The notes beneath the pieces are model-generated. The model saw only the letters and a program-made list of their open reading frames with translations. It made no database searches and was not told where the DNA came from. Source: Oncomelania hupensis (taxonomy: Eukaryota > Mollusca > Gastropoda > Littorinimorpha > Pomatiopsidae). Taken from it: a stretch of DNA of 64,000 bases. A program made the translations under genes and the position numbers. Location: assembly GCA_036898135.1 (NCBI GenBank), contig CM072522.1, forward strand, positions 248,001 to 312,000, given 5' to 3'. Shown here in pieces: positions 48,836-59,759 of the stretch; the first letter of the stretch is position 1, and each line of letters starts with the position of its first letter.

Positions 48836-51800
48836 GTGATGACGATCTTTAGTTCGATTGGTTTGACGTGGCAAGCTCTCGAAGTTTACACCAGACTGTC
48901 GAACGATGACGCCAAAAACTACGACGTCTTGAAAGAGGCCCTGTTGCAGTGCTACAACTTTACAGAGAAGGGCTACCGTAAACGCTTCCGTGAATGCCGG
49001 CCTAAGTCAGACGAGACGCCAAAGCAGTTTGTGGAGCGCCTGTCGTCATATCTACACAAGTGGGTGGAGTTATCAGGCGAAAGGAAATCTTACGACAGTC
49101 TCCATGACCTGATCGTGAAGGAACAATTTCTCACTGCCTGTCACAAGGACCTAGCGACCCACTTAGAAGAACAAAAGCTGCAGACGCTTAAAGATGTGAC
49201 TGAGGCTGCTGAAAGATATCTTATCGCTCATGGGAAAACCCTGGGGCCACCCAGCGCGACGAAACATTTTCAGAAGACTGCAAACCATGGGAACCAGATC
49301 CAAGGGAGCCAGACGAGCCAGAGACAGACGGACTCCACGCCACCTCCCAGGGAAGGGCATTCAAGAGGCTGTTTCACCTGCAACGCTACAGACCACAGGG
49401 CGGCTAACTGTCCTCAAAACAAAAGTAGCGGACAGCGGAGCAGTACGGACAACGCAGCGGCGGGCAACCGGCAGAGGCGGTTTTCCAATCAACGGCAAAC
49501 CGGTAGATCTGACCATCAGGTGTGCGGCGGGAGCGTCATTCTTCCGAGTGAGACCGAGCGCACAGCTACCCCTGCGGACGTGCAAGAGTGCATGACCGAT
49601 GGCCAACTTCTTCTTGCCAACGGAAAATCCATCCCCGTCGTCGCCAGCGCAGCTGTGACCGTCCAGAACATGCCTGTTTCAAAGGGACGCGTCGGAAATC
49701 ATGAAGTGACTGTCTTAAGAGACTCTGGCTGCAGTGGGGTCATCGTCAGAGAAGACTTAATCGCTAAAGAACAGTTCACTGGCGATTCAAAATGGACACT
49801 TATGGCCGACAGCAAATGTTTGAAAGCGCCAGTTGCGAAAATTCATGTCAACACCCCTTTCTACATAGGCGAAGTCGAAGCGGTTTGCCTGAAGAAGCCG
49901 CTGTATGATTTGATGATCGGGAATATCGACGGCGCGAGACGACCCGACAACCCCGATCCAGAGTGGAGTACTGCCTCAACCCAACGCGTCGAAGTTGTGG
50001 AGGAGGATCCATTGCCATTTCCCGATGGAGACCTTACAGAGCTGCTACGGGACAATGTGGTTACTCCGGCTCAGCCCTGCCGACCAGAGATCGTCGGTGC
50101 TGTTACTACCAGGGCCCAGGCCAAGAGAGACAAGACGTCTACGCCACTGAAGGTCGCCGACAACTCTAAAGCTGCCATCGTGGACAGAGATAAGCTGATT
50201 CAGCTCCAGGAAGCTGATAGCACTTTAAACAAGTACAGGAACCGCCAAGATCACGTGACCAAACGCAGTGGCACGGTCTATTTTGAGGTGAAGACCAAGA
50301 TCCTGTACCGAATCTTCCAGCACCCGAGGGTCAACGGAGGGAAACCACTACGTCAAGTCTTGGTACCGTTACCTCTAAGGCGCCAAGTGATGGAAGTAGC
50401 TCATGACTCTATCATGGGAGGTCACCTAGGCATCAGAAAGACGTCAGGCAGAATCCAGGCGGTGTTCTACTGGCCAGGGCTTCATGCGGACGTCAGCCGT
50501 TTCTGCCGATCATGTGACATTTGCCAGAAGACCATACCTCGAGGAAGGGTCCCGAAAGTGCCTATGCAGAGGATGCCTTTAATCGACCGACCTTTCAAGA
50601 GGGTGGCCTTAGACTTAATCGGCGAAATAAGACCTCCGAGTGAAGAAGGTCATCGGTGGGTACTGACTTTAGTGGACTATGCGACTCGGTACCCAGAAGC
50701 AGTGCCACTGAAGAAGATTGACACTGAAACTGTAGCAGAGGCACTGGTGGACATGTTCAGTAGACTTGGAGTGCCCGAAGAAATTCTGACAGACCTTGGG
50801 ACGCAGTTCGTCTCTGACTGCATGAAGGAGGTCAACAGACTGCTGAGCATCCGGCATTTGACTACGACACCCTACCATCCGATGTGCAACGGGCTTGTCG
50901 AGAAGTTCAATGCTACGCTGAAGTCCACCCTGAAGAAACTGTGCAGCGAGCAGCCCAGACAATGGCATCGCTATATCAACGCCTTACTTTTCGCCTACAG
51001 AGAAGTACCGCAGGAGTCCACCGGCTTTTCTCCGTTCGAGCTGCTGTACGGAAGAACCATCAGAGGGCCGATGCACATCCTAAAAGAACTGTGGACGAAA
51101 GAAGTAGATACCCCAGAGGTGAAGAACAGCTACCAGTATGTGTTTGAGCTACGGGAGAAGCTGGAGCAGACTCTCGAGATAGCCAGAGAAAACCTGAAGA
51201 AGTCCCAAGACTGTGGAAAGCACTACTACGATCGTAGGGCTGTGAACAGGAAGTTCAAACCTGGCAACAAAGTGCTGGTGCTGCTACCTTCTGATCACAA
51301 TAAGTTGCTGATGCAGTGGAAAGGCCCGTACGAAGTGGAGACCGTGGTGGGGATCAACGAATACAAGGTGAAGGTCGGTCAGCATTCCAAGATATACCAC
51401 GCCAACCTCCTTAAGCTGTACGTGGAAAGGCCATCAGAGACTGTGCACGCAGCCACAGCAGCTGTGACCGATAACAGCTTTGATAGCGAAGAACTGTTGG
51501 AACTGGGAGACTTCCACAGCAAAGAAGGCATCGATGATGTTAAGCTAGGACCACGCTTGACGGAAGGTCAAAAGATTGAGCTCAAGGACCTTAGGGGCGA
51601 GTTTCCCCATAGCTTCAATGATGTCCCAGGCTCTACGACTTTGGTCGAACATGAAGTCCACACCCAGACCCGGAAGGAGCATCTGCAGACCTTGAGGGAG
51701 CTGTTCCACCGTCCCGCAGAAGCCAACCTGACCGTGAGACCCAGCGAATGCATTCTGGGAGCTGACAACGTCGACTGCGTCGGACATCCGACGGAAGAGG

Positions 51801-51919
51801 AAGACAACGGAGGATGCACTGACTCCAGGAAAGCCCACGAGATCACTGTCTTTGACCCTGGGCCGATGACGACCGCAACTGACGAGGGCGTCGTTTCCTT
51901 GCGAATGAGAGAACATTGA
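48836..51919 (+). CDS. Chimeric Gag-protease-integrase frame lacking the RT core
   Basis: 1,027 codons. The first ATG (48836) lies in LTR sequence, so residues 1 to about 9 (MMTIFSSIG) are not gag. Gag capsid sequence starts near 13 (LEVYTRLSND). The CCHC knuckle (CFTCNATDHRAANC) is at about 181-195. The protease motif LRDSG is near 295. The integrase HHCC is at about 523-563. The core has Asp 593 (VALDLIGE), Asp in LTDLGTQF near 654 and Glu in GLVEKFN near 688, all present. A GPYEV module is near 831. After that only the first residues of the RT region (LVEHEVHTQT) remain, joined to a piece from beyond the YxDD motif (LTVRPSECILG). The last 45 residues look out of frame. It cannot make RT; integrase, if expressed, could be intact. 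Confidence 0.85.
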   Translation: MMTIFSSIGLTWQALEVYTRLSNDDAKNYDVLKEALLQCYNFTEKGYRKRFRECRPKSDETPKQFVERLSSYLHKWVELSGERKSYDSLHDLIVKEQFLTACHKDLATHLEEQKLQTLKDVTEAAERYLIAHGKTLGPPSATKHFQKTANHGNQIQGSQTSQRQTDSTPPPREGHSRGCFTCNATDHRAANCPQNKSSGQRSSTDNAAAGNRQRRFSNQRQTGRSDHQVCGGSVILPSETERTATPADVQECMTDGQLLLANGKSIPVVASAAVTVQNMPVSKGRVGNHEVTVLRDSGCSGVIVREDLIAKEQFTGDSKWTLMADSKCLKAPVAKIHVNTPFYIGEVEAVCLKKPLYDLMIGNIDGARRPDNPDPEWSTASTQRVEVVEEDPLPFPDGDLTELLRDNVVTPAQPCRPEIVGAVTTRAQAKRDKTSTPLKVADNSKAAIVDRDKLIQLQEADSTLNKYRNRQDHVTKRSGTVYFEVKTKILYRIFQHPRVNGGKPLRQVLVPLPLRRQVMEVAHDSIMGGHLGIRKTSGRIQAVFYWPGLHADVSRFCRSCDICQKTIPRGRVPKVPMQRMPLIDRPFKRVALDLIGEIRPPSEEGHRWVLTLVDYATRYPEAVPLKKIDTETVAEALVDMFSRLGVPEEILTDLGTQFVSDCMKEVNRLLSIRHLTTTPYHPMCNGLVEKFNATLKSTLKKLCSEQPRQWHRYINALLFAYREVPQESTGFSPFELLYGRTIRGPMHILKELWTKEVDTPEVKNSYQYVFELREKLEQTLEIARENLKKSQDCGKHYYDRRAVNRKFKPGNKVLVLLPSDHNKLLMQWKGPYEVETVVGINEYKVKVGQHSKIYHANLLKLYVERPSETVHAATAAVTDNSFDSEELLELGDFHSKEGIDDVKLGPRLTEGQKIELKDLRGEFPHSFNDVPGSTTLVEHEVHTQTRKEHLQTLRELFHRPAEANLTVRPSECILGADNVDCVGHPTEEEDNGGCTDSRKAHEITVFDPGPMTTATDEGVVSLRMREH

Positions 51920-52092
51920 CAATATCCAGAAAGACTTGCGGATGAAAAACATGGACTCTGTGTATATAAACTGAGAACATTGACAGTAAATGGGACAGTC
52001 TGAAGTAAGTTTTAATTCTGTACTTTGTTTGTGCATTACGTTTCAACGTTGTTGAAAGAAATTAGGTAAATTTCTTCTTGAGTGGGGGGTTA

Positions 52093-52717
52093 TGTTACGT
52101 TGAAACGCGAATGGTAGTACGTCGGAAACGTGTACGATAGATCTAATCGTTTCGTTTTGCAAAGTATTCAATAATGGAGTTTATTTACCTTTGATTTGAG
52201 TTTGCATTGTTGTTAGGAGTGGTTTTGTATAACGTTGATAATTTTCGTTGGTCGATATTATTGAAGAATTTTCGTGATCTGTCGATAGAAATTTCCCGAT
52301 GGATATCGAAGGTCGTGAATGTTCCCGGAAGTAGAGGAAATAGGTATGACGTAAGTCAGTGATGACGATCTTTAGTTCGATTGGTGGCAGTACGTCATTT
52401 CTACCATGTACCAAATTGTTCCAGAAAAGAGAGAGGTTATTTAATCGTGTGCCGAGTTGCTGTTGAGAGAGATTGTTGTTGATAGTGAAGCTGAAGAGTT
52501 GCTGTGAAAGTTGTTGAGTTGAGTTGAGAATTGTATGCAGTTGTTGGTGTGTGCTGAATAAAAGTGGAAAACTTCATACGTCGACTTTGTGACTTGTATG
52601 CTGTTTGGACGGGTTGCGTGGATAAACGAATCTGAGTTACACCTTATCAGGAATTCAGCATTGGGGCTGAATCGGATACTGATAAAGGAAAACACCAACA
52701 TCAAATTGAGTGTAACA
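52093..52717 (+). repeat. 3' LTR of the nested family 1 element
   Basis: 625 bp after a polypurine tract (GAGTGGGGGG, 52080-52089). TGACGTAAGTCAGTGATGACG is at 52347-52367 and a likely poly(A) signal GAATAAAAG at about 52556. It ends GAGTGTAACA. Confidence 0.92.
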
Positions 52718-53008
52718 TATATATATTTCCACCCCGAACTTTCTAGAAAAATAAAAGAACTCACTACGATAATTCTAAAACCAAAGTCAAACTTTGCTGT
52801 GCCCTTCTATATTATTACTAAATTTCATAAAGCATTACACGCTACTCAGCCCTTAGCTAAACAATAACAGCACGAGGTGCAACGCTAAGATCGTTTCGCA
52901 CGTGCGCTTCACTTTCTTGCTACTACGACTTTTAGATTTGCAGTTAAAGGGACACATTCACATTTTTAACTTCAATATATTTTATACAAAAGCACTGTCA
53001 ACCTGACA

Positions 53009-53439
53009 ATATATATATATATAAATATAATATAAATATAACTTATTCTATGATTGCAAAATCTCTTTTAAAAATGAAACCTATTGAATTGGGAAAGATG
53101 GATTTTTCAGATGTTGGTAAACTGATTGGCATCTTTTCATAATCATTGTTCACTAGAGATTACCTTGTTAAACAAAAGATCATTCCTGCAGACATTAATG
53201 TATAACGTTACAAACAAAATGTGGTGTGATTAAAAAAAAGAAGGGTTGTATTTTTTTTGTTTAAAGGGGGTATATTTCATTTTACTTCCCCTCCGGTCTT
53301 TAAAACAAAGACGCAAGAAATACGCATATATATTAATGACGGATTTACAGAGTGCTTTAGCATGCATTTAAAAAGCTATCAAAACAGCCATATATTGTAA
53401 TAAAAGGCCGCCTTCCACAACTCTTTGAGCGTTGGTGTT
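53009..53439. other. AT-rich sequence between elements, no gene
   Basis: It begins with the continuing TA/AAT repeat that flanks the family 3 element. No motif recognised after that. Confidence 0.5.
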
Positions 53440-54663
53440 CAAATTTCATTCTCTCTCTCCTCTTCCCAAAAAGAGTAACCTTCAGAAGTGTGAAAATTAC
53501 CGCACCATCAGCCTCATCAGCCATATCAGCAAGGTCCTCCTGAAAATAATACTCAGCAGGTTGAAACCCCAAGCTGAACAAATCATAGCTGAAGAACAAG
53601 CAGGACTCAGGGCAGAGCAAAGTCCCACTGAACAGATTTTGAACTATCTGTGAGAAACACCTACAGCACCAACAAAATCTATATCATGTGTTTGTAGACT
53701 TCAAGAAAGCAGTTGACAGAGTCTGGCATGCAACTCTGTGGGCAACCATGAGAGTGTACAACATCAGCCATAAAATTACTGAAGTCATCAAAAGCCTGTT
53801 TGACAAGGCTACCAGTGCAATCCTCCACAACAGCGCCATCGGAAACTGGTTCAGAACAACAATGGGCGTGCGTCAAGGATGCCTACTCTCTCCAACACTC
53901 TTCAACATCTTCATAGAGCGCATCATATCAGACGTCCTTGCAGATCACGAAGGCGCAGTCAGCATAGAGGATAGAACAATCTCCAATCTCCGTTTTGCGG
54001 ATTACATTGATGGATTGGCTGGATAGGAACAAGAGCTAGAACAGCTGGTACAGAAGCTTGACACCATCTCCAGAGCCTTTGGAATGGAAGTAAGTGCAGA
54101 GAAGACCAAAATGATGACCGGCAACACCAATGGCATCAACAAGGGACATCAAATTCCAAGGTCAATCTCTTGACACAGTGCATAGCTTCAAATATTATAT
54201 ATATCGCTCCCTTGTCATTTCCATCTTCCTATACGCTTGCGAAACATGGACCCTCACAGCAGACCTACAACGAAGAATACAAAGCAAGAAGATGGGGTGC
54301 TACAGAAGACTTCTGGGCATTTCCTAAACCCAGCACATCAACAACGATGAAGTCCGACAGACCATTACACAAGCCATTGGACAACACGATGACTTGCTCA
54401 CAGTGGTGAAGAAACGTAAACTCCAATAGTATGGCCACGTCATTAGAGCATCAAGCCTTTCAATGACCATCCGGCAAGGCACGGTCACAAGTAGGCAGAA
54501 GAAGAGGTAGACAGAAAAATAGGCGGGAGGACAACATCCGAGAAGGGACTGGCTTGACACTGAGCGAAGCCATGAGGTTTGCTGAGGACAGAGAAAGATG
54601 GAGTACGCTGGTTAAACGATCATCTGTGTTGCCCCAATGAGGTACGGGATAGGATAGGATAGG
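53440..54663 (+). mobile_element. RTE-like LINE copy, decayed
   Basis: Plus strand, from the QAEQIIAEEQAGL region through VDFKKAVDRVWHATLWATM, RQGCLLSPTLFN and LRFADYIDGLAG (catalytic ADD changed to ADY). There is an internal deletion near 54195. The C-terminal region and the (GGATA)n tail (54648-54663) follow. Several stops. Confidence 0.8.
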
Positions 54664-54675
54664 ACTTGAGCATGA
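54664..54675. repeat. Target-site duplication of the LINE at 54676-58447 (left copy)
   Basis: ACTTGAGCATGA, repeated exactly at 58448-58459. Confidence 0.85.
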
Positions 54676-54887
54676 ACGAACGAACGAACGAACTTTTATT
54701 TCCTGAAGGCACTGGCCCTTAGAAAGGGGTCACAATACAATACATGGAAAACAATACAAGCAAACCCAATGCAAAATAGAACAATTATCAAACGTCCAAG
54801 GTCATGGCGACGATGACACCCATCCGCGTCTTCTGTTCTGAAAATGAGTGTCATAATTACGACAACTTAATATTTACATGCAATGCT

Positions 54888-57800
54888 CTATAAAATATGA
54901 TCGATATACGTTTGCCTTTGACGCAATGCGTAGAAAACATAAAAGGCCAATTTGCGAATCTGCTCAGTGGATCCATTACGTAATACCGCCGTGTAATGTT
55001 CGCTAATGCCGAGTAAGTATTTCATCCTAATATCTTTGTACAAACGACAGTGATGAATAAAATGAGCTTCATCTTCAGTTTCATTACATGTGATGCACAG
55101 AATATTAACATTGTTATAAATAGATCTCTTAAAAGATGACCCATTAATAGGTAATACACCGATGCGAAGTTTAACAAGACCGTCTCTAAAGCATCTGATG
55201 TCCAAAAAATCAAAAAATTCTTCACATATAAAATCTGACTTGAATAAATTATATACTCTATACATATCTTTCTCTCTCACTGAGCAGTTCCATTCTTGTA
55301 CATACTGGTCCATCATTCTCTGTTTAAACATTGAAACAAAAGCAGATTCACATCCTACGCCCTGGTTAATCCACGCATATCCAAACCCTAATTTAAACAA
55401 AGTCTGTTTAACTAGTGTTGCCCAGCATGCTTTGCCTCTATCGTCCATACTTCGCAGCATGTAATAAGCCTGTTTTGGTAGTCTTGATCCATCCATTTGC
55501 AGCAACTTTAACCAGTATTTGATGCATCGAACTGCACTATTGATATACAAGGGGTATCTCCCCAGTTCCCCATATGCAAATCTGTTTGGCACTTTCAGAG
55601 GTACTCTAAGAAAACGCTTGCAAGCTAATGTATGGACTTTTTCAATACTGTCCAGTCTATTCAGGCCCCACATTTCAGAGGCGTACATCAAAACTGGCTG
55701 CACCTGTGAGTCAAAAATTTTGAAAAAACAGATTTTGGTAATGTCATTTAATTTACCTATAAATTTTATGCATTCTACACATGCCCTTCTGCCCTTACCT
55801 GCCAGAGCGCTAACACTTCTGTTTAAGCTCATTTTCGTTGTGAACATAAATCCAAGATAAATGTATTCGTTTACCACTTCAAGTACGCTCCCATCCAGGG
55901 TCCATTTTTCGTTCTTACCTAAAAATCCCCCTTTTCGAAACACCATTACCTTTGTTTTATCAGAGTTAATTTTTAAGAATAGCCGTTTACAAGCAGTATT
56001 TAAAATATTAATCTGATTTTGTAGCCCCATGGCAGTATCGGACAGAAGGACGATATCATCGGCAAATAAAAGTAGAAATAATTCTACCAGGCCGGGTAAC
56101 AACTGGATACCATGCAATCCGTTCTCATCTACTGCAGCTGCAATTTCATTAATAAATATAGAAAAAAGAACAGGACTGAGGATACAACCCTGTCTCAAAC
56201 CAACTAAACATTCAAAAAAATCCGTTAATCTGTTTTTGACTTTAACACAAGACAACACAGTGCTATATATTGCCTTAACTGCCTTTATAAATTTACTGTT
56301 TATGCCGTATCTCAGTAACACATCAAAAAGTGGTTCGTGCTGCACAGAGTCAAAGGCCTTTTTTAGGTCAACAAAACAAACGTACAATTTACCTCCCTTT
56401 TTTGATAAACATTTTTCTACAATAGCATTTAGAGTAAATATATGGTCGAAAGTTGAGTAACCTTTACGAAATCCGGCCTGTGACTCTGTCAGTTTTCCCT
56501 GCTCTTCAATCCAAGTTACAAGTCTTCGATTAAGTACTGACGTGTAACACTTACTGACTAAACTTAGTAATGAGACTCCTCTGTAGTTGTCAGTTAGTGA
56601 GTTATCACCTTTTTTAAAAATAGGCACAATTATTGATTTTGACCATTCGTCAGGATAAATTCCTTTATCAAACAAAGTATTAAATAATTTTGTCAGGAAA
56701 ACAACTGCAGTATTACCCATTTGTTTCAACATTTCAGGCATTATTTCATCGATTCCACATGCTTTCCCGTTCTTCAATTTTCGAATAGCATCAGCAACTT
56801 CACTTTCTGTAATAGGACTGTTTAACTCATCAAAATTTACATCTAAGGTTTCCTCTATATGAGGATCCCGAACAGTCTCATAACTTTGATTACCTACTTC
56901 TACGTCAAAAATCTGCTTAAAGTGCTCTAACCACATTTGGTCAGTAATATCTGGACAAACACCCACTTTTCTTTTTCCTGCAAACCTTCTTACTTCCTTC
57001 CAGAAAGTCTTGCTGTCATTGCCATAGGACGCGAGCTGCCTGGCTTTATCTCGTTTATAACTAGATTTTTTGCTCCGAATTAAAGCTTTGTATTCTTTCC
57101 TGTCCCTTACGTATTGTCTCCTGTTCTCTTCATCTTTGGTTTGTCTAAAGACATTCAGTGAACGCCTAGCTTTAAGTTTCGCTTGTTTGCAGTCTGCATC
57201 AAACCATAGCACATCATCCCTGACGTCACCTCCAACGAAAATACGTTTCACCATACACTGGCTGCAACGCAATAGTGCATTAGTGAATAAAGTAAGAGCT
57301 TTGTTTATATCAACTTCAATAATGGATACAGCCTGAGAGAACATGCTGTAGGTATCATCCGAGCAGCTACTATCAATAAAGGTTTGCACAAAATCGCTGT
57401 TCCAAATATGTTTCTCAATCCATTTTCCTTTTTCTGTGTTTGTTTTATTTTCGTCTGCACCCCTATTGTGGATCTTGTTAGTAACCATGGTGATAGAGAC
57501 AGGTAAGTGAGGAGAATCAACCGATGACAAAACTCGTAATGACTGAATATAGCGCTGTATGCAAAGACTGCTGGAAACAATAAAATAGTCTATGGTGCTA
57601 CCGCCCGTGTTAGTAACAAAGGTAAGTGTGCCATCAAATCCGAACTGGCTCAATCCATTGGCAATGACGCAATCAAACATCGCACATACATCAAGTAAGT
57701 CTTTACCAAAGGCTGACACTTCTTCATCATCAGATCGCCTTTCAAAAATATTATCATCGTCACTTGCGACTCCGTAAAACTCAGCATCCCTTCCAGGCAT

Positions 57801-58016
57801 AACATCAAAGTTATCATCGGATGTATTTTTCGAACCCGTCCGTGCATTTAGATCGCCACAGATGATGACATATAGATCAGAAAACATTTCATGTAAATCA
57901 ATTAGACACTGCTCAAGAATCTCTATCCCAACTCCATACTGCGACTGTCTCCAGAATTTACTATCGTAGGGGTGGATATATAAGCAGACCAAAATTAAAC
58001 ATTTTTCTAATCCCAC
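54888..58016 (-). CDS. LINE endonuclease (C-part), reverse transcriptase and C-terminal zinc knuckle
   Basis: 1,042 codons; the first codon is not a real start but the point after a frameshift (GTG at 58016). Residues 1 to about 180 are the rest of the endonuclease, with CGDLNARTG (about 52-60) and STIDYFIVSS near 145, its catalytic and DNA-binding motifs. RT follows: IVPIFKKGD at about 460, VDLKKAFDSVQHEPLF near 545, GLRQGCILSP near 605 and LFADDIVLLS near 650. So the catalytic FADD is intact. A CxxC...HxxxHC knuckle (CITCNETEDEAHFIHHC) is near 975-990. It would nick target DNA and reverse-transcribe its own RNA. Only one break (the frameshift near 58020) was seen, so the copy is young. Confidence 0.85.
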   Translation of the reverse strand: MGLEKCLILVCLYIHPYDSKFWRQSQYGVGIEILEQCLIDLHEMFSDLYVIICGDLNARTGSKNTSDDNFDVMPGRDAEFYGVASDDDNIFERRSDDEEVSAFGKDLLDVCAMFDCVIANGLSQFGFDGTLTFVTNTGGSTIDYFIVSSSLCIQRYIQSLRVLSSVDSPHLPVSITMVTNKIHNRGADENKTNTEKGKWIEKHIWNSDFVQTFIDSSCSDDTYSMFSQAVSIIEVDINKALTLFTNALLRCSQCMVKRIFVGGDVRDDVLWFDADCKQAKLKARRSLNVFRQTKDEENRRQYVRDRKEYKALIRSKKSSYKRDKARQLASYGNDSKTFWKEVRRFAGKRKVGVCPDITDQMWLEHFKQIFDVEVGNQSYETVRDPHIEETLDVNFDELNSPITESEVADAIRKLKNGKACGIDEIMPEMLKQMGNTAVVFLTKLFNTLFDKGIYPDEWSKSIIVPIFKKGDNSLTDNYRGVSLLSLVSKCYTSVLNRRLVTWIEEQGKLTESQAGFRKGYSTFDHIFTLNAIVEKCLSKKGGKLYVCFVDLKKAFDSVQHEPLFDVLLRYGINSKFIKAVKAIYSTVLSCVKVKNRLTDFFECLVGLRQGCILSPVLFSIFINEIAAAVDENGLHGIQLLPGLVELFLLLFADDIVLLSDTAMGLQNQINILNTACKRLFLKINSDKTKVMVFRKGGFLGKNEKWTLDGSVLEVVNEYIYLGFMFTTKMSLNRSVSALAGKGRRACVECIKFIGKLNDITKICFFKIFDSQVQPVLMYASEMWGLNRLDSIEKVHTLACKRFLRVPLKVPNRFAYGELGRYPLYINSAVRCIKYWLKLLQMDGSRLPKQAYYMLRSMDDRGKACWATLVKQTLFKLGFGYAWINQGVGCESAFVSMFKQRMMDQYVQEWNCSVREKDMYRVYNLFKSDFICEEFFDFLDIRCFRDGLVKLRIGVLPINGSSFKRSIYNNVNILCITCNETEDEAHFIHHCRLYKDIRMKYLLGISEHYTAVLRNGSTEQIRKLAFYVFYALRQRQTYIDHIL

Positions 58017-58345
58017 GATGCATCAGTGTTTTATCTATTTCCAAAACGATCATATGTTCATACTTGGTTTCAATTTTTCTTACAAATTTTGACAGGGAAT
58101 TCCGTACAAATACCAAAACTCCTCCCGAAAATCTTCCCTGTTCTGACAACTTGACAGCCTTAGACACAAACACATCGTAGTCTTTGAACATGGGATAAGC
58201 GAGATTGTCCGTGTATACAAACGTTTCATTGAGGCAGAATATGTCAAACTTTAGCAATGTACGAATAACATCTCGTAAGTCCAGTTTTTGTAACCAACCT
58301 TCACAGTTCCATGTACAGATGTTTATACTTGTCGGGCTCTGGCCA
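57961..58345 (-). pseudogene. LINE endonuclease N-terminal part, separated by a frameshift
   Basis: The minus-strand reading from about 58345 (TWNCEGWLQKLDLRDVIRT) through FDIFCLNETF and FSGGVLVFVRNSL to IVLEIDKTLM is the start of the endonuclease domain. After TLM, at about 58018, the homologous continuation is in the next frame (GLEKCLILVC). A one-base change splits the protein. Confidence 0.75.
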
Positions 58346-58458
58346 CATCCCTATCTATTATGTCTATTGCCCCCTCCACCACGATCATCTTCCCCAACAC
58401 CACACTCATTATTCCGCCCACCACCAGCTCTCGTCCCTCTGTTTAACACTTGAGCATG

Positions 58459-58635
58459 AGAGGTCATGTGAAGGTGAAGTTCATCACAAAGTCAAAGTCA
58501 CTGAAGGTCAAGGTCATCCAGGTCACTGTGTTTTTTTGGCATAATACAACTTTTGCTGTGGTTTATTCGATAGTACATGAGTGTATTTTCAGTCTGAGGC
58601 CAAGATCATCTCAAGGTCAAAAGCATAGAAAGACC
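58459..58635 (+). repeat. AGGTCA-rich stretch
   Basis: Within about 70 bp: AGGTCA, AGTTCA, AAGTCA, AAGTCA, AAGGTCA, AAGGTCA and AGGTCA, with another AAGGTCA at about 58614. AGGTCA is the nuclear-receptor half-site; (A)AGGTCA extended sites suit monomer-binding receptors. It could equally be a degenerate short repeat. Confidence 0.5.
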
Positions 58636-59489
58636 AAAGTCGGTATTACTTTGTATTTTAATGTCACCATTTCATTTTGTTTTTTTTTCTTCTGGGCACT
58701 CATTTCATGTTAAATATTGCATGTTCCATAAGGAGCATGTGGGTCATATGGGCTTTTCTCTGCTAGTTTGCTGTGTGATTTTATTTACGTTTGTAATTTT
58801 AATTATGTTATTAAACCTACAACTGATATTCAATAGTTGTGAGAAACAATGCTTGTACTTAAAACCGAGTGAGTTTATTAATTTAATGTGTTGTGTTGTT
58901 TTTTAAACAGAAATGTACTGCGACTGATTGTGTATGCCGCTTGAGATTGCATAATTGCTTACTTAGAACCACGTGAGTGCATTATTTACGCACCTGCGCG
59001 CGAGCGCAAAAACACACTCACACACACACACACACATACACACACACACAACCATGTAGACACGCCGTTGTGATGACTTTTATGAAACTTTACATATTGT
59101 AACGAACGCGTTTGTATAAATAGATGTTATGACGTCACTAGTGTTAGTTCGGAAAGTTTGGGTGTAGAAATAACAATATATTAGGGTGAGTTACTTTTAT
59201 TCAGAGAGTACATGCCAGTTGAAGTGAAAAGACGTGTTCTTTGGGGTTCTTGGAAAGCGGGACTCTTCGATTGTAATAGTATTGCTGTTTCTAGAATACA
59301 CGTATTTATTGTTATTATTATCAGTATTTATAATAAACTGTGAAGCTATTCATACGAAAATGGAAAGTATTGCTTTTTATGAATTATTGTGATTAGAGAG
59401 CAGGAGAATCCATTGTTTGAAGGAAGTACGATAACTCTTGTAAATACCATATTTGGTCATGTAATTATTATATGTGATATAGTTATACG

Positions 59490-59683
59490 ACACCGCGGCT
59501 TTGAAGAAGATCCGCCGGATTCTGCAGGACGAGACCCATCCGCTCCATGCAGTGGTCTCAGCTGCTGAGTCCAAGCGCCGCCCTGGCCGCTTCCTGTCCA
59601 TGCGCTGCCGCACCAGCCGCTACCTCAACTCCTTCCTACCGTCCGCCATCCGCCTCGCCACCAAAGTCAGCCCCGAATGCTGA
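59490..59683 (+). pseudogene. GC-rich C-terminal fragment of a LINE RT protein
   Basis: The plus strand reads ALKKIRRILQDETHPLHAVV, then RRPGRFLSMRCRTSRYLNSF, then LPSAIRLA, then a stop. This resembles the C-terminal end common to CR1/Jockey-type LINE proteins (HPL ... R.R...RT.RY..SF.P.AI). It is much more GC-rich than its AT-rich surroundings. Confidence 0.6.
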
Positions 59684-59696
59684 CCAGAAGAGACTT

Positions 59697-59717
59697 TAGA
59701 GAGAAAGAGAGAGAGAT

Positions 59718-59759
<42 letters not shown>

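Larger units (their letters stand above)
48570..52717 (+). mobile_element. Family 1 Gmr1-like element, internally deleted, nested in an LTR
   Basis: Plus-strand element inserted in the 5' LTR of the family 3 element within a TA run (target duplication inside TATATA, exact length unclear). The left LTR keeps only its first 293 bp (48570-48862) and then jumps into the middle of gag. So the rest of the LTR, primer site, leader and gag start are missing. A second deletion removes most of RT and RNase H. The 3' LTR is complete (52093-52717). The 293 comparable LTR bases look identical, so the insertion is young. Confidence 0.92.
54676..58447 (-). mobile_element. LINE (endonuclease-RT type), 3.77 kb, with 12-bp target duplication
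   Basis: The minus-strand insertion is bounded by ACTTGAGCATGA on both sides. Its 3' end carries a (GTTC)n tail (54676-54691). The coding part starts with an apurinic-type endonuclease reading from about 58345 (INICTWNCEGW). No ORF1 was recognised, so it is 5'-truncated or a one-ORF element. It landed within a few bases of the (GGATA)n end of the RTE-like copy at 54663. The clade is unresolved. Confidence 0.88.
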
